Assembly: GCA_037447655.1 (NCBI GenBank) | Contig: JBBHKE010003208.1 | Coordinates: 1-62,000, forward strand | Source of the DNA: Zygnema cylindricum | Lineage: Eukaryota; Streptophyta; Zygnematophyceae; Zygnematales; Zygnemataceae | DNA: 62,000 nucleotides | Direction of reading: 5' to 3' | Shown: positions 9,544-21,082 of the stretch, one piece after another | Layout: each line of letters opens with the position of its first letter | How positions within the stretch are numbered: the first letter of the stretch is position 1 | Position numbers and translations under genes: made by a program | Notes under the pieces: generated by a model | The model's database searches: none | What the model was told of the DNA's origin: nothing | What the model saw: only the letters and a program-made list of their open reading frames with translations

Positions 9544-11226
9544 ATGGCGGAAATTCTGGAATCAGAAAGTCATAAAGACCGTACATTTCAAATAGACCGT
9601 ACATTTCAAATAGACCGTACATTTCAAATAGAGGATATCGAACCTGGAGATTCAAGGCTGTTAGAATGCCTTTTCCCCGTTTTGAAGGAATTAAGGACAT
9701 TTTTGACGCCCGAACTTTTCCTGACAGGTAACATTTGGTTGGAGAGGTTTTTAGCAGGAAAAATGTGTTTTGGACTGTATTTTTTAATTGCATTTTCTTT
9801 TTTTGGAGTTTTTAGAGAATAAAATACGATCGCAAACGTGTCTTGTTTAAGATTTTGCCACCAATGCCCAATTTTGAATACTCAATGTCGAATGTGTAGT
9901 CCTTCAAATAAAATTTCAATGTGCAATGCTCAATGTCCAATGTCTCCAATGTCCAACTTTCAATGTCCAACTTTCAATGTCCAACTTTCAATGTCCAATG
10001 CTCAATTTCCAATGTCCAACTTTCAATTTCCAATGCTCAATGTCCAATGTCCGATGTCCAACTTTCAATGTCCAATGCTCAATGTCCAATGTCCAGTGTC
10101 CAATGTGCAATGCTCAATGTCCATTGTGAAATTTCCAATGTCCAATGTCAGATGTCCATGTTTAAAGTACAATGTCCAATGTCCAATGTCTCCATCCTTT
10201 CTCCACCTTTTCCCCTTTTTTATTTAAGTACTAATTCATGTATTTATTTATTTATGCAACTACTTATTCATTTATTTTTGTAGTCATGTATCGGAGTGTT
10301 CATTTACATGTTTATTTATTGACTTAAACGAAAACGGTTGTACCCAAAGCTTCCATTTTTCGGCCATTGATTTTGTTTTGTTTTGTTTTATTTTAGTTTA
10401 TTTTATTCCTTTCTGATTCATTTTTGTTCATTTTTTTTTCCTTTTTCCACCATTCTTGATTCATTTATTCGCTTTTTCCAGTATACAAAAACGGATATTC
10501 CCAAGGACTGCGTTTTTCGGGCGTTTTTCAGACGAATGAGGAATCGCCAGCTGGCGAATGCGTGGGAGTCGCCGGTTGGAGGATCCAATGGTTAACTTTT
10601 GGAATAAAAAAACTTAATGTCGACGATCTTGTGACAAAATCAACCGCGAGATCTTCCGGAGTTGGGCAAGCTTTACTTGGATACCTTGAAAAAAAAGTGG
10701 GCGTCTCCCTCTCTCTCTCTCTCTCTCTCTTTCTCTCCTTCCTCGACCTCCTATCCCTCCTCCCCCTTCCTCCCCCCTCCCCTCCTTGTTCATTTATTTG
10801 TTTGTTTATTCAATAATGTATCTATTTAATTCTTTATCTGTATATTTGTTTATTGATTAATTCATTCAATTATTCCTTCTTTTGTCGTTCATTCGTTTAT
10901 ATACTTATTCACTTGTTTATTTATCTGTTTATCTATTTACTATTTATTTATGTATTCATTTATTCATCCATTCGTTCATTTCTTCATTCATTTGTTCGTT
11001 TATTTATTTATAAATTTGTATATCTATCTATCTATTTATTAATTTACTCATTCATATTTTTATTCATTTATTAATTTATTTATTTGTTTATTTATTTATT
11101 TAGGCTCAAGTGGAGGGGTGCACAAAAGTCAGTCTCGATTCCGGATGTCAGCGACAACAAGCTCATAAATTTTATTTTCGAGAAAATATGGTCGTGGCAT
11201 CGTTTCATTTTGAGAAACCAGTGTAA
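9544..11226 (+). CDS. GNAT-family N-acetyltransferase (3 exons)
   Basis: Exons 9544-9727, 10482-10696 and 11104-11226 join in frame (phases 1 and 0) to 173 residues. Donors are g|gtaaca and aaa|gtgggc; acceptors are ccag|ta and ttag|gct. Exon 1 (1-61) holds the first GNAT helix (PVLKELRTFLTPELF). Exon 2 (62-133) holds GECVGVAGWR, the strand NVDDLVT and the acetyl-CoA loop RSSGVG (118-123) within TARSSGVGQALLGYLE. Exon 3 holds VSLDSGCQRQQAHKFYFRE, the usual C-terminal block of this subfamily, and ends ASFHFEKPV. The product would transfer acetyl from acetyl-CoA to an amine; the substrate is unknown. The ATG is followed by MAEILESES, and residues 12-29 are three copies of DRTFQI made by an 18-bp tandem repeat. 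Length is normal for single-domain GNAT enzymes. Intron 1 carries a CAATGTCC minisatellite; intron 2 is CT- and TTTATT-rich. Confidence 0.9.
9860..10190 (+). repeat. CAATGTCCAA minisatellite in GNAT intron 1
   Basis: About 25-30 tandem variants of a 10-12-mer (CAATGTCCAAC, CAATTTCC, CAATGCT) inside intron 1. Frames open through it (CPMSNFQ repeats) are artefacts. Confidence 0.9.
10331..10363 (+). repeat. Decayed copy of GNAT exon 2 start
   Basis: AAAACGGTTGTACCCAAAGC then TTCCATTTTTCGG parallels 10487-10520 at the start of exon 2 (AAAACGGATATTCCCAAGGA then CTGCGTTTTTCGG), 156 bp upstream in the intron. The preceding acceptor is not preserved. Confidence 0.6.
10706..11100 (+). repeat. CT tract and TTTATT-rich tract in GNAT intron 2
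   Basis: (CT)n at 10708-10735, then CCTCC-rich DNA. From about 10790 to the exon 3 acceptor there is TTTATTTATTCATT-type low-complexity DNA. Confidence 0.85.
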
Positions 11227-11289
11227 ATTTTTTTATTTTTTTTAGAAAAGTTGAAAAAAACAATAGAATATTATTGAGAATAAAATCTA

Positions 11290-11490
11290 CTATCGGAAAA
11301 AAAAAAGAGAGAAAGGGAAAATTATGAGTGGCATTTTTTTTTATTTTGAAATAACGTTGTAAGAAAATAAGTTAAAAATGAAAAAATGACATAACATTAT
11401 TGAAGATAAAAATCTCTTATTGAGAAAAAAAATCAGGAAAATATGGTTGTGATACTGTTTTATTTTTAGAAAGCAGCATAATGTTTTTGA
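11290..11490 (+). repeat. Two decayed tandem copies of the GNAT terminal-exon end
   Basis: The true 3' end at 11183-11235 reads GAAAATATGGTCGTGGCATC ... TTTCATTTTGAGAAACCAGT. A copy at 11434-11486 reads GAAAATATGGTTGTGATACT ... TTTATTTTTAGAAAGCAGCA. A more decayed one at about 11315-11355 reads GAAAATTATGAGTGGCAT ... TTATTTTGAAATAACG. The bases just before each are also alike (AAATCTACTATCGG, AAATCTCTTATTGAG), so the unit is roughly 120-130 bp. Confidence 0.65.
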
Positions 11491-11549
11491 AATAAATGGG
11501 AATGAAGAAACAATGTTTTCTTGAAACAAAATTGAAGGAATGGAAAAAA

Positions 11550-11975
11550 CTCTCTCTCTCTCTCTCTCTCTCCTCTCCCCTCTCTCTTCCCCCTCTCTCT
11601 TACCCCTCCCCATTCCCTGTACCTTTCCCTCTCCCTCTCCCTACCCCCTCTCCCTCCCCCTCTCCCTCTCCCTCTCCCTCTCCCTCTCCCTCTCCCTCTC
11701 CCTCTCCCTCTCCCTCTCCCTCTCCCTCTCCCTCTCCCTCTCCCTCCCTCTCCCCCCCCCTCCCTCTCTCCATCTCCCTCTCCATCTCTCTCTCCCTCTC
11801 TCTCTCCCTCCCCCTCTCCTTCTCCCTCTCTCTCGCCCTCTCCCTCTCCCTCTCCCCCCCCGCTCTCCCTCCCCCTCTCCCTCTCCCTCTCTCTCCCCCT
11901 CCCCCTCCCCCTCTCTCCCTCTTCCTTTCCCTCTCCTTCTCCCTCTCCCTCTCCCTCTCTCTCTCTCCTCTCCCT
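11550..11975 (+). repeat. CTCCCT hexanucleotide satellite
   Basis: A pyrimidine tract built mainly of (CTCCCT)n, cleanest at about 11655-11745. It forms long spurious ORFs of SPSPSP/SLSLSL on the plus strand and GEGEGE/RERERE on the minus strand. Confidence 0.92.
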
Positions 11976-12083
11976 AGAGGCAATGGAAGTATCTTAGCGC
12001 TCACCTTTTTATCCCTCCCCCCTCTCCCCCCCCTTTCCCTCCTGTCCCCTTTTCTAAACCCTTCGACCGATTCTATTCGTTAA

Positions 12084-12485
12084 CAAGTAAATTTTGGAAT
12101 GGGTCATTTTTTGTCTCATTTTGACTCTAATGATGTTTGGAAATATGCGAATGCGTAGAACAAGATGTTTGTGAAGAAAATTAAAAATTTCAAAGAAAAT
12201 TAAAAATTGCAAAGAAAATTAAAAATTGTAAGGGAAATCTAAAAATGTAAAGAAAACTAGAAATTATAAAGAAAATTAAAATTGTAATGATCCAATGCAC
12301 AAACCGTAGGGTTTTGAGATTTAACAATATTACTTGCCCCTTTCTCACAGTCAGCAAATTACTTCCTCATTAGTCAAGGTTCTACTTCCTGAGTGGTCAA
12401 CTTAAATCCTGCGTGGTTAAGTTAAGATAGTGCCTAGAGTTCAACCAATGAAAGATAATGAAGGAAAGGCGTCCCCAAAGTGCGC
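12084..12485. other. Stretch without recognised gene
   Basis: Contains a short AAAGAAAATTAAAAATT repeat (about 12177-12285). Otherwise nothing recognised. Confidence 0.4.
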
Positions 12486-12489
12486 TTCA

Positions 12490-12755
12490 GTATATACTAC
12501 ATATTGTTCAATATATCATACATATTTTTCAATATATAGTACATATTGTTCAATATATATAATACATATTGTTCAATATACTATACATTTTGTTTAATAT
12601 ACAATACATTTTGTTCAATGTACAATACATTTTGTTCAATATATAATACATATTGTTCAATATATACTACATGCCGTTCGATATATACTACAAATTGTCC
12701 AATATATATATTCAACATACCGTTCAATATATACTGTATATTGTTCAATATGACC
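12490..12755. repeat. 21 bp minisatellite (TGTTCAATATATA)
   Basis: Around 12 units of the form ATACATATTGTTCAATATAT in tandem with substitutions (CATTTTGTTCAATATACAAT and others). Confidence 0.88.
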
Positions 12756-12759
12756 ACAC

Positions 12760-13940
12760 AGGTAGATCTACCGATTAGGTTTAGGCTAATTACAAAAGTC
12801 ACCTCATTTGTTAAAGGATTAACCGAGTACGGGGAAGATTTGGCAAAGGTAAACCCCCCATCCGTTTTCCATACTTTTTTGTAAGGTTATATATGTCTAA
12901 TCTAGTCACAGCATTTGCTAGTAAAATATTATAAGTAGGGTTTTTAGGCAATTTAGGATTTTCTTAGGGCTGTTTAGTATTTTTTTGGAGGAATACTAGA
13001 CAAAAATATTTGAAAATGTCAGGACCCTGTATATTTCCCATATTTCCCATATTAGACAGAAGGACCAAAGATTTTAAGGTTAAAAAAAACATTTTTTTTT
13101 TTTGCACTAAAACAAAAAAAAATAAAAAATCCCATTGATGATGAATTTTAAGTGCAAACAACACGCAAAGAAATAAAATTACAAAAAGTTAACATGTTTT
13201 TGCACGATTACTGTTGGATGAAACGGCATCCAAAAGTGAGTCCTCAAGTATGTTTTCTATAGAAAAATTTAATGAGTTCAACTAGAAAAACAACCAATGT
13301 TTGGCAAAACCCTTAAAAACCCTAAAATTTCTAAAAAACCCTAAAAAACCTAAAAAACCCTAAAAACATGCCGAATACCTGGACGCGCCGGAATGTACGG
13401 TATTCTTTCCCGAGATTGAGGTTTTTAACCATAGTCAACAAACTAATTAGAGGAGCATTCGCATGCGTAGAATATTCGGGTCAGAAGAATGTTCGAGTAA
13501 ATAGAATATCCGGCAAAAAATCAACAACGTTAAAATCCGCATTGTTCCCCATATTTGTTGGTAGGGTCATGCATCTTTCGGGTAGGGGAGAAAAAAACAA
13601 TTCATTAATGTTAAAAAACTATTCAAAAAAATTAATTTAATCTCTGTTTTATTGCATGCCAAGATCTTAATTATTTATTTAACAACGATTTCCAAATCCA
13701 AAAATGCAAAAAGTAATACATGAATTTATATGATTTTCAAGTGTCAAGGTACAAGTCCTTAGAGGAAAAAGAAAAATAATGCTTGTATTTTTGAGTTTAC
13801 TACACTATCTTTATTTTTCAGCAACTTTGTCGACATTGCCTAAATTTATAAGTGAAAATAGAAAGGAAGTTAATATGTAAATTACAAGTTTTTAGATCAA
13901 GAGAAGATAGTAAAACTCGCGGAGGTGAAGGCAAGCGATA
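12760..13940. other. Stretch without recognised gene
   Basis: AT-rich. A short run of CCCTAAAAA-type units at 13312-13366 looks telomere-like but is too short and irregular to be more than simple sequence. A 90-codon ORF at 13368-13640 has no recognisable motif. Confidence 0.4.
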
Positions 13941-13951
13941 TGAAATAAGTA

Positions 13952-14001
13952 TACCGTGAATCGCTATTAGTGTTAACGCTAATAGCAATACACGGAGTAC
14001 C
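13952..14001. mobile_element. MITE reduced to its two terminal repeats
   Basis: TACCGTGAATCGCTATTAGT is followed almost at once by its inverted partner CGCTAATAGCAATACACGG. This forms a near-bare hairpin of about 50 bp with the mariner-like MITE ends and no interior. Confidence 0.55.
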
Positions 14002-14530
14002 GATTGAAAGTACGACAACGGTAACTAAAAGTACACGCGACTTTCTTCGGCAACATTATGTAGTATTTTTCGGCGATTGGATAAAATTTGAACCAGCGAC
14101 AAGTGCCGCAAATTACTGAACCAAACCAAATAAACCTAAGTATTCGGCATGCGGAGCAAATACAAAAAGATCGCCCGAATATACAGAGATTTCTTTCGAA
14201 AATGCCGAATAACGGTGATATAGTTAAGACAAATGTGGAATTCAACTCCAAACTACAAAAGGTCATTTGCATAAGTTCCAATATTACTTATATTCGATAC
14301 TTGAAAGGCATGAAAAAATAGAAAGCCCAAAAAGAAAAGGAAGTAACAAAAAGCATCGAGAACAAAAGTTAAAACAACAGAGGCTTTACTTTCAAAACTA
14401 TAGAAATGATATATGAATTCAACATGACAATGGCATTTAAGGTTTGGAGTTATGATTTTGTGATAATACCGGAAGATGGACCTCTTCCATCTAAGGGTAT
14501 ATATTTTACAATATTGACCTGTCCAGTGAA
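14002..14530. other. Stretch without recognised gene
   Basis: No recognisable domains. Short ORFs on both strands overlap each other and look accidental. Confidence 0.35.
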
Positions 14531-14539
14531 AGAAATCAC

Positions 14540-15370
14540 CTTTGGGTGTGCTTTTACTAACATGCCCAATGCCTCAGCTCTCGGGGAACCGAGTGCTAGC
14601 AGGTATTCTAGCAAGTGCAAGTGTGACTCTTAGTGCGAGTGCACCTCTTTCCTCTCAGAATGCCTATGACCCCCCACAAGTTATGGCCCTACCCCCAAAA
14701 TATCTGATTTTTGACGGAACAACCTACTTGTACTAGGAAAGTATGTTGAGATTCTACTTGGAAGAGAGGGACCTATGGACTGATGAGATTGGCAGAAGAA
14801 GAACCTTTGCTGCTTGAATGTAAAAAAAAAACAAATGAAAAAAGATCTCGTAATTTCATACCTTAAAATGAGTAAGGTTAATGAAGTTGGTTTTGAAACC
14901 GTGGTAGGTATGTGAAAACTGATGCCATACACCAGAAAAATTTAGGTACAAAAATCGTCACACGCAAATAAATAAAAGGTAGCATGCCAAATTATTCTCA
15001 TGGCATGAAGAGATGTTCCATAGAGAGCAAAAGTGCAAGGCGAGATTTTACTTTAGCTCAACATGACATGTTGTTAATGAGGAGTTTGCTTCGAGAGTAA
15101 TAGAGTGCAATTGGATACGGTGAAAAGTATCCGACAACATCAGTAGAACTTACATTTATTTATCGATTGTTTTGAATGAGGAGTCTTGACAATTAAACAA
15201 AATGAAAAAAACTTCGTACAAGCCTTGTCTAATCAAATTTTAAATACCAAAATCAACGCTAACAACGAAAGAGGCCGTGGGCCCAAGAGGACACCTATGA
15301 CATGTTATTATTGTGATGAAATAGGAAGCCACCTTGAACAACAAATCAAAGCCTTGTGAAAGATTTTCCG
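14540..15370 (+). pseudogene. Copia-type gag remnant
   Basis: With several frame changes and stops the plus strand reads MALPPKYLIFDGTTYLY, a stop, then ESMLRFYLEERDLWTDE (near 14680-14790). This is the N-terminal pattern of copia-type Gag. Near 15290-15350 it reads TPMTCYYCDEIGSHLEQQ, a zinc knuckle with C-x2-C-x4-H kept and the last Cys lost. No LTRs were identified. A dead gag fragment of an LTR retrotransposon is the best reading. Confidence 0.5.
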
Positions 15371-15904
15371 GAGGGAAAAGGTCGCAGAAAATCTCATCTA
15401 CCATCCTCAAGGGTCCCCCAGCTAAGAGATGAGTGGACCAAACTAGAGCTTTAACAAAGGCGTCTTGGTCGAGGTCAAAGGGTTATAGTGGTTCATATGA
15501 ATCAACAAATGGTAAAACGTCATTGGGTGCTGCGGGGTGACGACCTCGAATGGCTTAAATTATCGACGTTGCTATTGGAGACAGTGTGAAAGGTCGTAGT
15601 GTACGAACAATACGAGTGAGCTCGCCACATCGACGAAGGTGTAAGGCCCACCACATGCGGGCCTTAGAGGCAAGAATTAGATCTTGGCGACGAGGAGGCG
15701 TCAAAAAAAGGCCAACTACACGCTTTGTTTGTTCTTTTTAAAGAAATTCCCAATCCTCGTGTGTCTCCCGTGGCCCGCTAACACCCCTAGAAGAAGTTAA
15801 AATCAAAACCCAAAGAGGAAACTAAAAGGAAAAGATGCCATGTAGCAAGTGAAATTCCATGGGCTCCATTGCCCACAGAATTCGCAGATCCGAAAGAAGC
15901 TAAT

Positions 15905-16940
15905 CTAGGTGATGCCGACTCCAAGTTGATATAAACCCAAATGAATGATCCCTTGAAAATGAGAACCGAAATACACCTTCACCCCTGTGAAGACAAGACC
16001 TTCTGTATGCTCAGTTCCACCACAGAATGCAAAGCTTGAATATGTGTTTTGGACAATATTCCCCACTTTGACTTTCCCACTGAATAATTGCCACCCTGGC
16101 ATGCAAAGACTCTGACCGACTACACCCCTGTGTAGCTTAGACTCCCCTGAGTCCGCAGCAAAAAGAATCACTGAATTAGCTCACCCGAGCATTATGTTAT
16201 GGCTCGTCAAAGATGACCTTTATAGTTACAAGCTCTCTTAGAAAGAGGTACCTAAATATCACTAAGTCTTGGTCTGCCTACTCACGACTACCTACTACTA
16301 ATCCCTAGTCCAATAGGAACACTATATAGTACAAGAAGGTACAATAGGAGATGTACTTATTGTACGGCCATTGTACGACATGGTCTTCAAGGTGACACCT
16401 GTGAAATCGGGAGCCATGGTTCCTCCTCCCATCTTCTCCGGTATCAAATAATATGGCGCCACGTGGCACCGCGTGACGCTATCTCCGAATGCCGCCAAAA
16501 GCTCACTTCGCGTGGCGGCTACAATGGCGGCCGTCCGATCAAAACATATTTTACACGGTTCAGATTCGCGTACATGCATGAATTGCTCCTTTTCGTTAGT
16601 CTGGCGTTAATTAGCTGTTGCGTTAACGTTTATATATTTTTGAAACCCGTAACGTGTATCGTTTTGTCAACGCCTTATTGGATAAGGCATACCTATACAA
16701 TTATAACCATAATCGATTGTTCAACTCTGGCGAAGGGCAGTTTTTGCTAATTTTTTGTCAGTTAGAATTCTCTTTTTGTACATTTATAAATAACTATTGT
16801 ACCCTACATATGCCATCGTTGACTCTAAGCTATAGGCTAAAGCCAACGTCTGTTATAGGATGTAGGTACCAGGATCAAACCCTGGATTTGGCATTAACAT
16901 TTTGGTACAAACTACGAATTAGCCTATCCTCTTTAGACAG
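15905..16940. repeat. Interspersed repeat family A, copy 1
   Basis: Shares an ordered series of blocks with 40905-41850: CCTTCACCCCTGTGAAG, GACTCCCCTGAGTC, GCAAAAAGAATC, GAATTAGCTC, TGTACGACATGG, a CCACGTGxCA box, GGCCGTCCGAT, and ATGGCTCTAGCT at the end. Blocks are separated by indels. At 16860-16905 the minus strand has a B-box-like GGGTTTGATCCTGG with a tRNA-like T-stem. A minus-strand ORF at 15905-16171 is open for 88 codons but not recognised. The ends are undefined, so the type of element is unknown. Confidence 0.5.
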
Positions 16941-16942
16941 CC

Positions 16943-17280
16943 ATGGCTCTAGCTCTCTCTGTGGTCTTCAGTGACTACAATAAGTATGGGGACCGGAGAG
17001 AGTTGAGCGACAAGCAGGTTGCCTTTGCTGACTTACTCTATTTATTTTTCCAATACAGACCTCGAAAATACATAAATTTCAACAGCAAGATTGTTGATAT
17101 CATTAGCCAAAAGCCCAAACGAGAATCGAAGTACAACTTAAACGGTTTCTCGAAGATGAGAAGGAATCTGCAAGTAGAGTTGTGGTCTGGGGTAACTCAA
17201 ATGGTAATACCCCATAGCATTGAGATTGCGGACGAAATCTCAATCGTGGTGAGAAGTTTGGCCCTCGAGGGGGACAATAT
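16943..17280 (+). pseudogene. Unrecognised ORF split by LTR element insertion
   Basis: From ATG 16943 (MALALSVVFSDYN...) the frame is open for 113 codons to the insertion point, where the LTR array starts at 17281. Beyond the array, if one copy of the AATAT target duplication is removed, the same frame continues from 23451 as GVVLSVEKGS and stops, giving about 123 codons before insertion. Family-A copy 2 at 41698 starts MALASSPTFIDYNKCG and then stops, which suggests an ORF once carried by the repeat family. No domain is recognised. Confidence 0.4.
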
Positions 17281-18719
17281 TGTTGTTTTTGGAAGATTCA
17301 GTTTCGCATATGCGTGCGTGTATTTGCTTGCTTACGTAATTACCGGAGTTAATGTGGAGGTTTGAACGGATTTGCGGATTGGGGGTTTATTGCACGAGTA
17401 AATTAATTAACTAATTGAGTGGAGCGAAATGCGCTGAACAATGGACGGCGGATCGCGAAGCGATCCGATTTGAAATATTCGAAGTGTTTGAAAAAGTACG
17501 GCCGCCATACGAAACATAATGCGACAGACCGCATTTATTAAATGTGACGCCGCCGGTACGGAGCGTCGTATTTGACACGTGAGATGTACGGCAAAGTACG
17601 TAGTAACGGTACGGACTAATTTGGATAGCTTGACGAGGTTTCGACAAGTGGATTTTTCTTATGACCACGCGGCGCGACATCAAGGGTGCCGATTAAGAGT
17701 GACGGACGGCGGATATAGTCCGCCGAGATTTTCTATGTAGTGGTGACACGAAATCGCGTCAATCACACGATATTTATTTTTGGACGTTCCGGATTGCTTG
17801 CCAAGTGATTCTTGGTACACGTGGAAGGCGGATGGCGTCCGCCGATATTTCCAAGGGACCACATTGTTTTTTATGACGCATTATCTAGTGGACCGTACAT
17901 ATGCGATGTCGGTTCACTACGTGGACTTATCGACAAATGACTAAGCAAGTTGTCGCTTATGACGCGTATTTTGCGGACGCGTCCGTGTAAATATTTGATA
18001 CAACATTGTTTTGTCTTATGTGTATTATTATTTAGTATTGATTATGACATTTGTTATTTAAGTGATCAATTAGGGTTTTCGACAGTTTAATTTGTGTGTC
18101 TTTATTTGTCGTTTATGCAGACAAGTGTACGCTTACGATTGCTAGGCTTTCAGGTGTACGCTTAAGATTAATTTATTCTTAGTGATGGTATATTATGGTT
18201 AAATAGGACTAAATGACAGTTATGTAATGTATGTTAGTTATTTTGACACTTAGTGATTTGTTAACAGCTCACAAGTGTATATATAGATTTGAGCTTCATT
18301 AGGAAAATAATCAATGCTGGTTAGTAAAGTGGGGACCGAAGATGTAGACTTTTAGGGTTGTCGATTAGGTCATGCACTTTGAATGATATAATGATTATAC
18401 TTTGATTATACTCTTGTTTATGTGTGATGCATTTGTTTTATTATTTATTTATGTTATTTTATATATGTTTGATATGCATTGTTTATGCATTTGTCCTAGG
18501 GTTTGTTTATGTCGATTATTCCATCAAACCTTAGATGATGTCATAGGGTTTATTTATGTTGATTATTCCATGAAACCCTAAATGTTGTTGTTTGTTGCGT
18601 CTGTGTACGCATATGGAGGATGCATTTCAAATGATTTTTTTCATTAACCTAGCTTTGCTTAGCTTCTTGCATGATAGTTTGGGTCGCTTCTGCGGTCTAT
18701 TTTAGACCAAAGAACAACA
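17281..18719 (+). repeat. LTR 1 of array
   Basis: 1439 bp, TG...CA ends with TGTTGT/ACAACA inverted termini. Contains the palindrome GGTCTATTTTAGACC close to its 3' end, which also marks the related LTRs at 43727 and 54772. Confidence 0.93.
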
Positions 18720-18731
18720 GGTTATGGGCCC
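18720..18731 (+). promoter_or_regulatory. Primer-binding site (half-tRNA-iMet type)
   Basis: GGTTATGGGCCC immediately follows the LTR. It is the reverse complement of GGGCCCATAACC in the eukaryotic initiator tRNA-Met anticodon arm, not of its 3' end. This matches the internal tRNA cleavage priming known from Drosophila copia. Repeated at 21083-21094. Confidence 0.8.
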
Positions 18732-19643
18732 ACGCCCCATCTATCATATGTTAGGTTAAGTCGATGTAGGTTTGTGTCACATGCATTGTAGCGGGTTAAT
18801 TTTGTTCTTGTTGGTTGTATTGCAGTAATGGTGTCTGTGTACCCATGAGATCGGCCTTATCATAGTGTTGGTATGTGCCGAGTTTAATCTTGCATCGCCC
18901 CAAGGGTTAACTTAGTGACAGTGCCGAAATGTCTACCCTCAATGAAAATGATTAATTATGAGAAATGATATTTTATTTTTGGAAAATACATATTCGTTTG
19001 ATGGAGAAATGTGGAAGGTGGAATTTCGACGTTTGGGGGAGAGAGATCCGAAAGGTGGAGTTTTGACATGTGGTGGAGAGATCCAAATTTTGTGGATCGA
19101 TGATTGTTGAAAATTGGATTTGTAATGTAGATTTTGAGTTGTTGGGAATTTTTGGGAAATGTGATATTATTAGAATTTTTGGGAAAATACTATTTGTTAA
19201 GTGTATTTTTAATGGGAAATTTTGGGATCAGATTATTAAATGGAAAAGAAAAGAAAAATTTTGAAATCTAGATTTGATATGGTTGAGGTATAAATTTTGA
19301 GTTGGGATATATTATTAGTGTGATCGTTTGGTTTTAATTCTTAGTTGATTTGTGACAGAATTGTGAGAAGTAGATTCAGATTTAGATATTGTTGAGAAAA
19401 GATAAAATTTTGTTGTAATCGGAAAATGAAAATATATATTATGTATTATGAAACTTGGAAGGCATATGAAGGCAGCGGAAGCGATGGTGGAACAAGTGAA
19501 AATTTTGGCGGAGGCAATTTGGCGGATTCAGATGGAGGAGACAGCAGAAGGTGACAGTAGTGACAGCTGATGATGTAAATCTATGGAGTGTGACAGATGA
19601 TGACGTGGCGTCATGGATTTACGAAACTAAATCTTCGGGGGAG

Positions 19644-21082
19644 TGTTGTTTTTGGAAGATTCAGTTTCGCATATGCGTGCGTGTATTTGCTTGCTTACGT
19701 AATTACCGGAGTTAATGTGGAGGTTTGAACGGATTTGCGGATTGGGGGTTTATTGCACGAGTAAATTAATTAACTAATTGAGTGGAGCGAAATGCGCTGA
19801 ACAATGGACGGCGGATCGCGAAGCGATCCGATTTGAAATATTCGAAGTGTTTGAAAAAGTACGGCCGCCATACGAAACATAATGCGACAGACCGCATTTA
19901 TTAAATGTGACGCCGCCGGTACGGAGCGTCGTATTTGACACGTGAGATGTACGGCAAAGTACGTAGTAACGGTACGGACTAATTTGGATAGCTTGACGAG
20001 GTTTCGACAAGTGGATTTTTCTTATGACCACGCGGCGCGACATCAAGGGTGCCGATTAAGAGTGACGGACGGCGGATATAGTCCGCCGAGATTTTCTATG
20101 TAGTGGTGACACGAAATCGCGTCAATCACACGATATTTATTTTTGGACGTTCCGGATTGCTTGCCAAGTGATTCTTGGTACACGTGGAAGGCGGATGGCG
20201 TCCGCCGATATTTCCAAGGGACCACATTGTTTTTTATGACGCATTATCTAGTGGACCGTACATATGCGATGTCGGTTCACTACGTGGACTTATCGACAAA
20301 TGACTAAGCAAGTTGTCGCTTATGACGCGTATTTTGCGGACGCGTCCGTGTAAATATTTGATACAACATTGTTTTGTCTTATGTGTATTATTATTTAGTA
20401 TTGATTATGACATTTGTTATTTAAGTGATCAATTAGGGTTTTCGACAGTTTAATTTGTGTGTCTTTATTTGTCGTTTATGCAGACAAGTGTACGCTTACG
20501 ATTGCTAGGCTTTCAGGTGTACGCTTAAGATTAATTTATTCTTAGTGATGGTATATTATGGTTAAATAGGACTAAATGACAGTTATGTAATGTATGTTAG
20601 TTATTTTGACACTTAGTGATTTGTTAACAGCTCACAAGTGTATATATAGATTTGAGCTTCATTAGGAAAATAATCAATGCTGGTTAGTAAAGTGGGGACC
20701 GAAGATGTAGACTTTTAGGGTTGTCGATTAGGTCATGCACTTTGAATGATATAATGATTATACTTTGATTATACTCTTGTTTATGTGTGATGCATTTGTT
20801 TTATTATTTATTTATGTTATTTTATATATGTTTGATATGCATTGTTTATGCATTTGTCCTAGGGTTTGTTTATGTCGATTATTCCATCAAACCTTAGATG
20901 ATGTCATAGGGTTTATTTATGTTGATTATTCCATGAAACCCTAAATGTTGTTGTTTGTTGCGTCTGTGTACGCATATGGAGGATGCATTTCAAATGATTT
21001 TTTTCATTAACCTAGCTTTGCTTAGCTTCTTGCATGATAGTTTGGGTCGCTTCTGCGGTCTATTTTAGACCAAAGAACAACA
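19644..21082 (+). repeat. LTR 2 of array
   Basis: Central LTR, apparently identical to LTR 1 and shared by both internal units. This is the arrangement expected from unequal recombination between LTRs or between sister copies. Confidence 0.93.

Noticed and set aside
9838-10283. CPMSNFQ repeat ORFs
   Set aside because: Minisatellite within a spliced intron of the GNAT gene.
11496-12083. Long SPSPSPS open frames (195 and 145 codons) and the minus-strand GEGEGE frame
   Set aside because: Produced by the CTCCCT hexanucleotide satellite; several frames open on both strands over the same bases.
13312-13366. Telomere-like CCCTAAAAA units (also 51055-51290)
   Set aside because: Short, irregular unit lengths; ordinary A-rich simple sequence, not a telomeric tract.
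17411-17862. Minus-strand 90- and 60-codon ORFs repeated at 19774 and 22137
   Set aside because: They lie inside the LTRs on the antisense strand and recur only because the LTR does.
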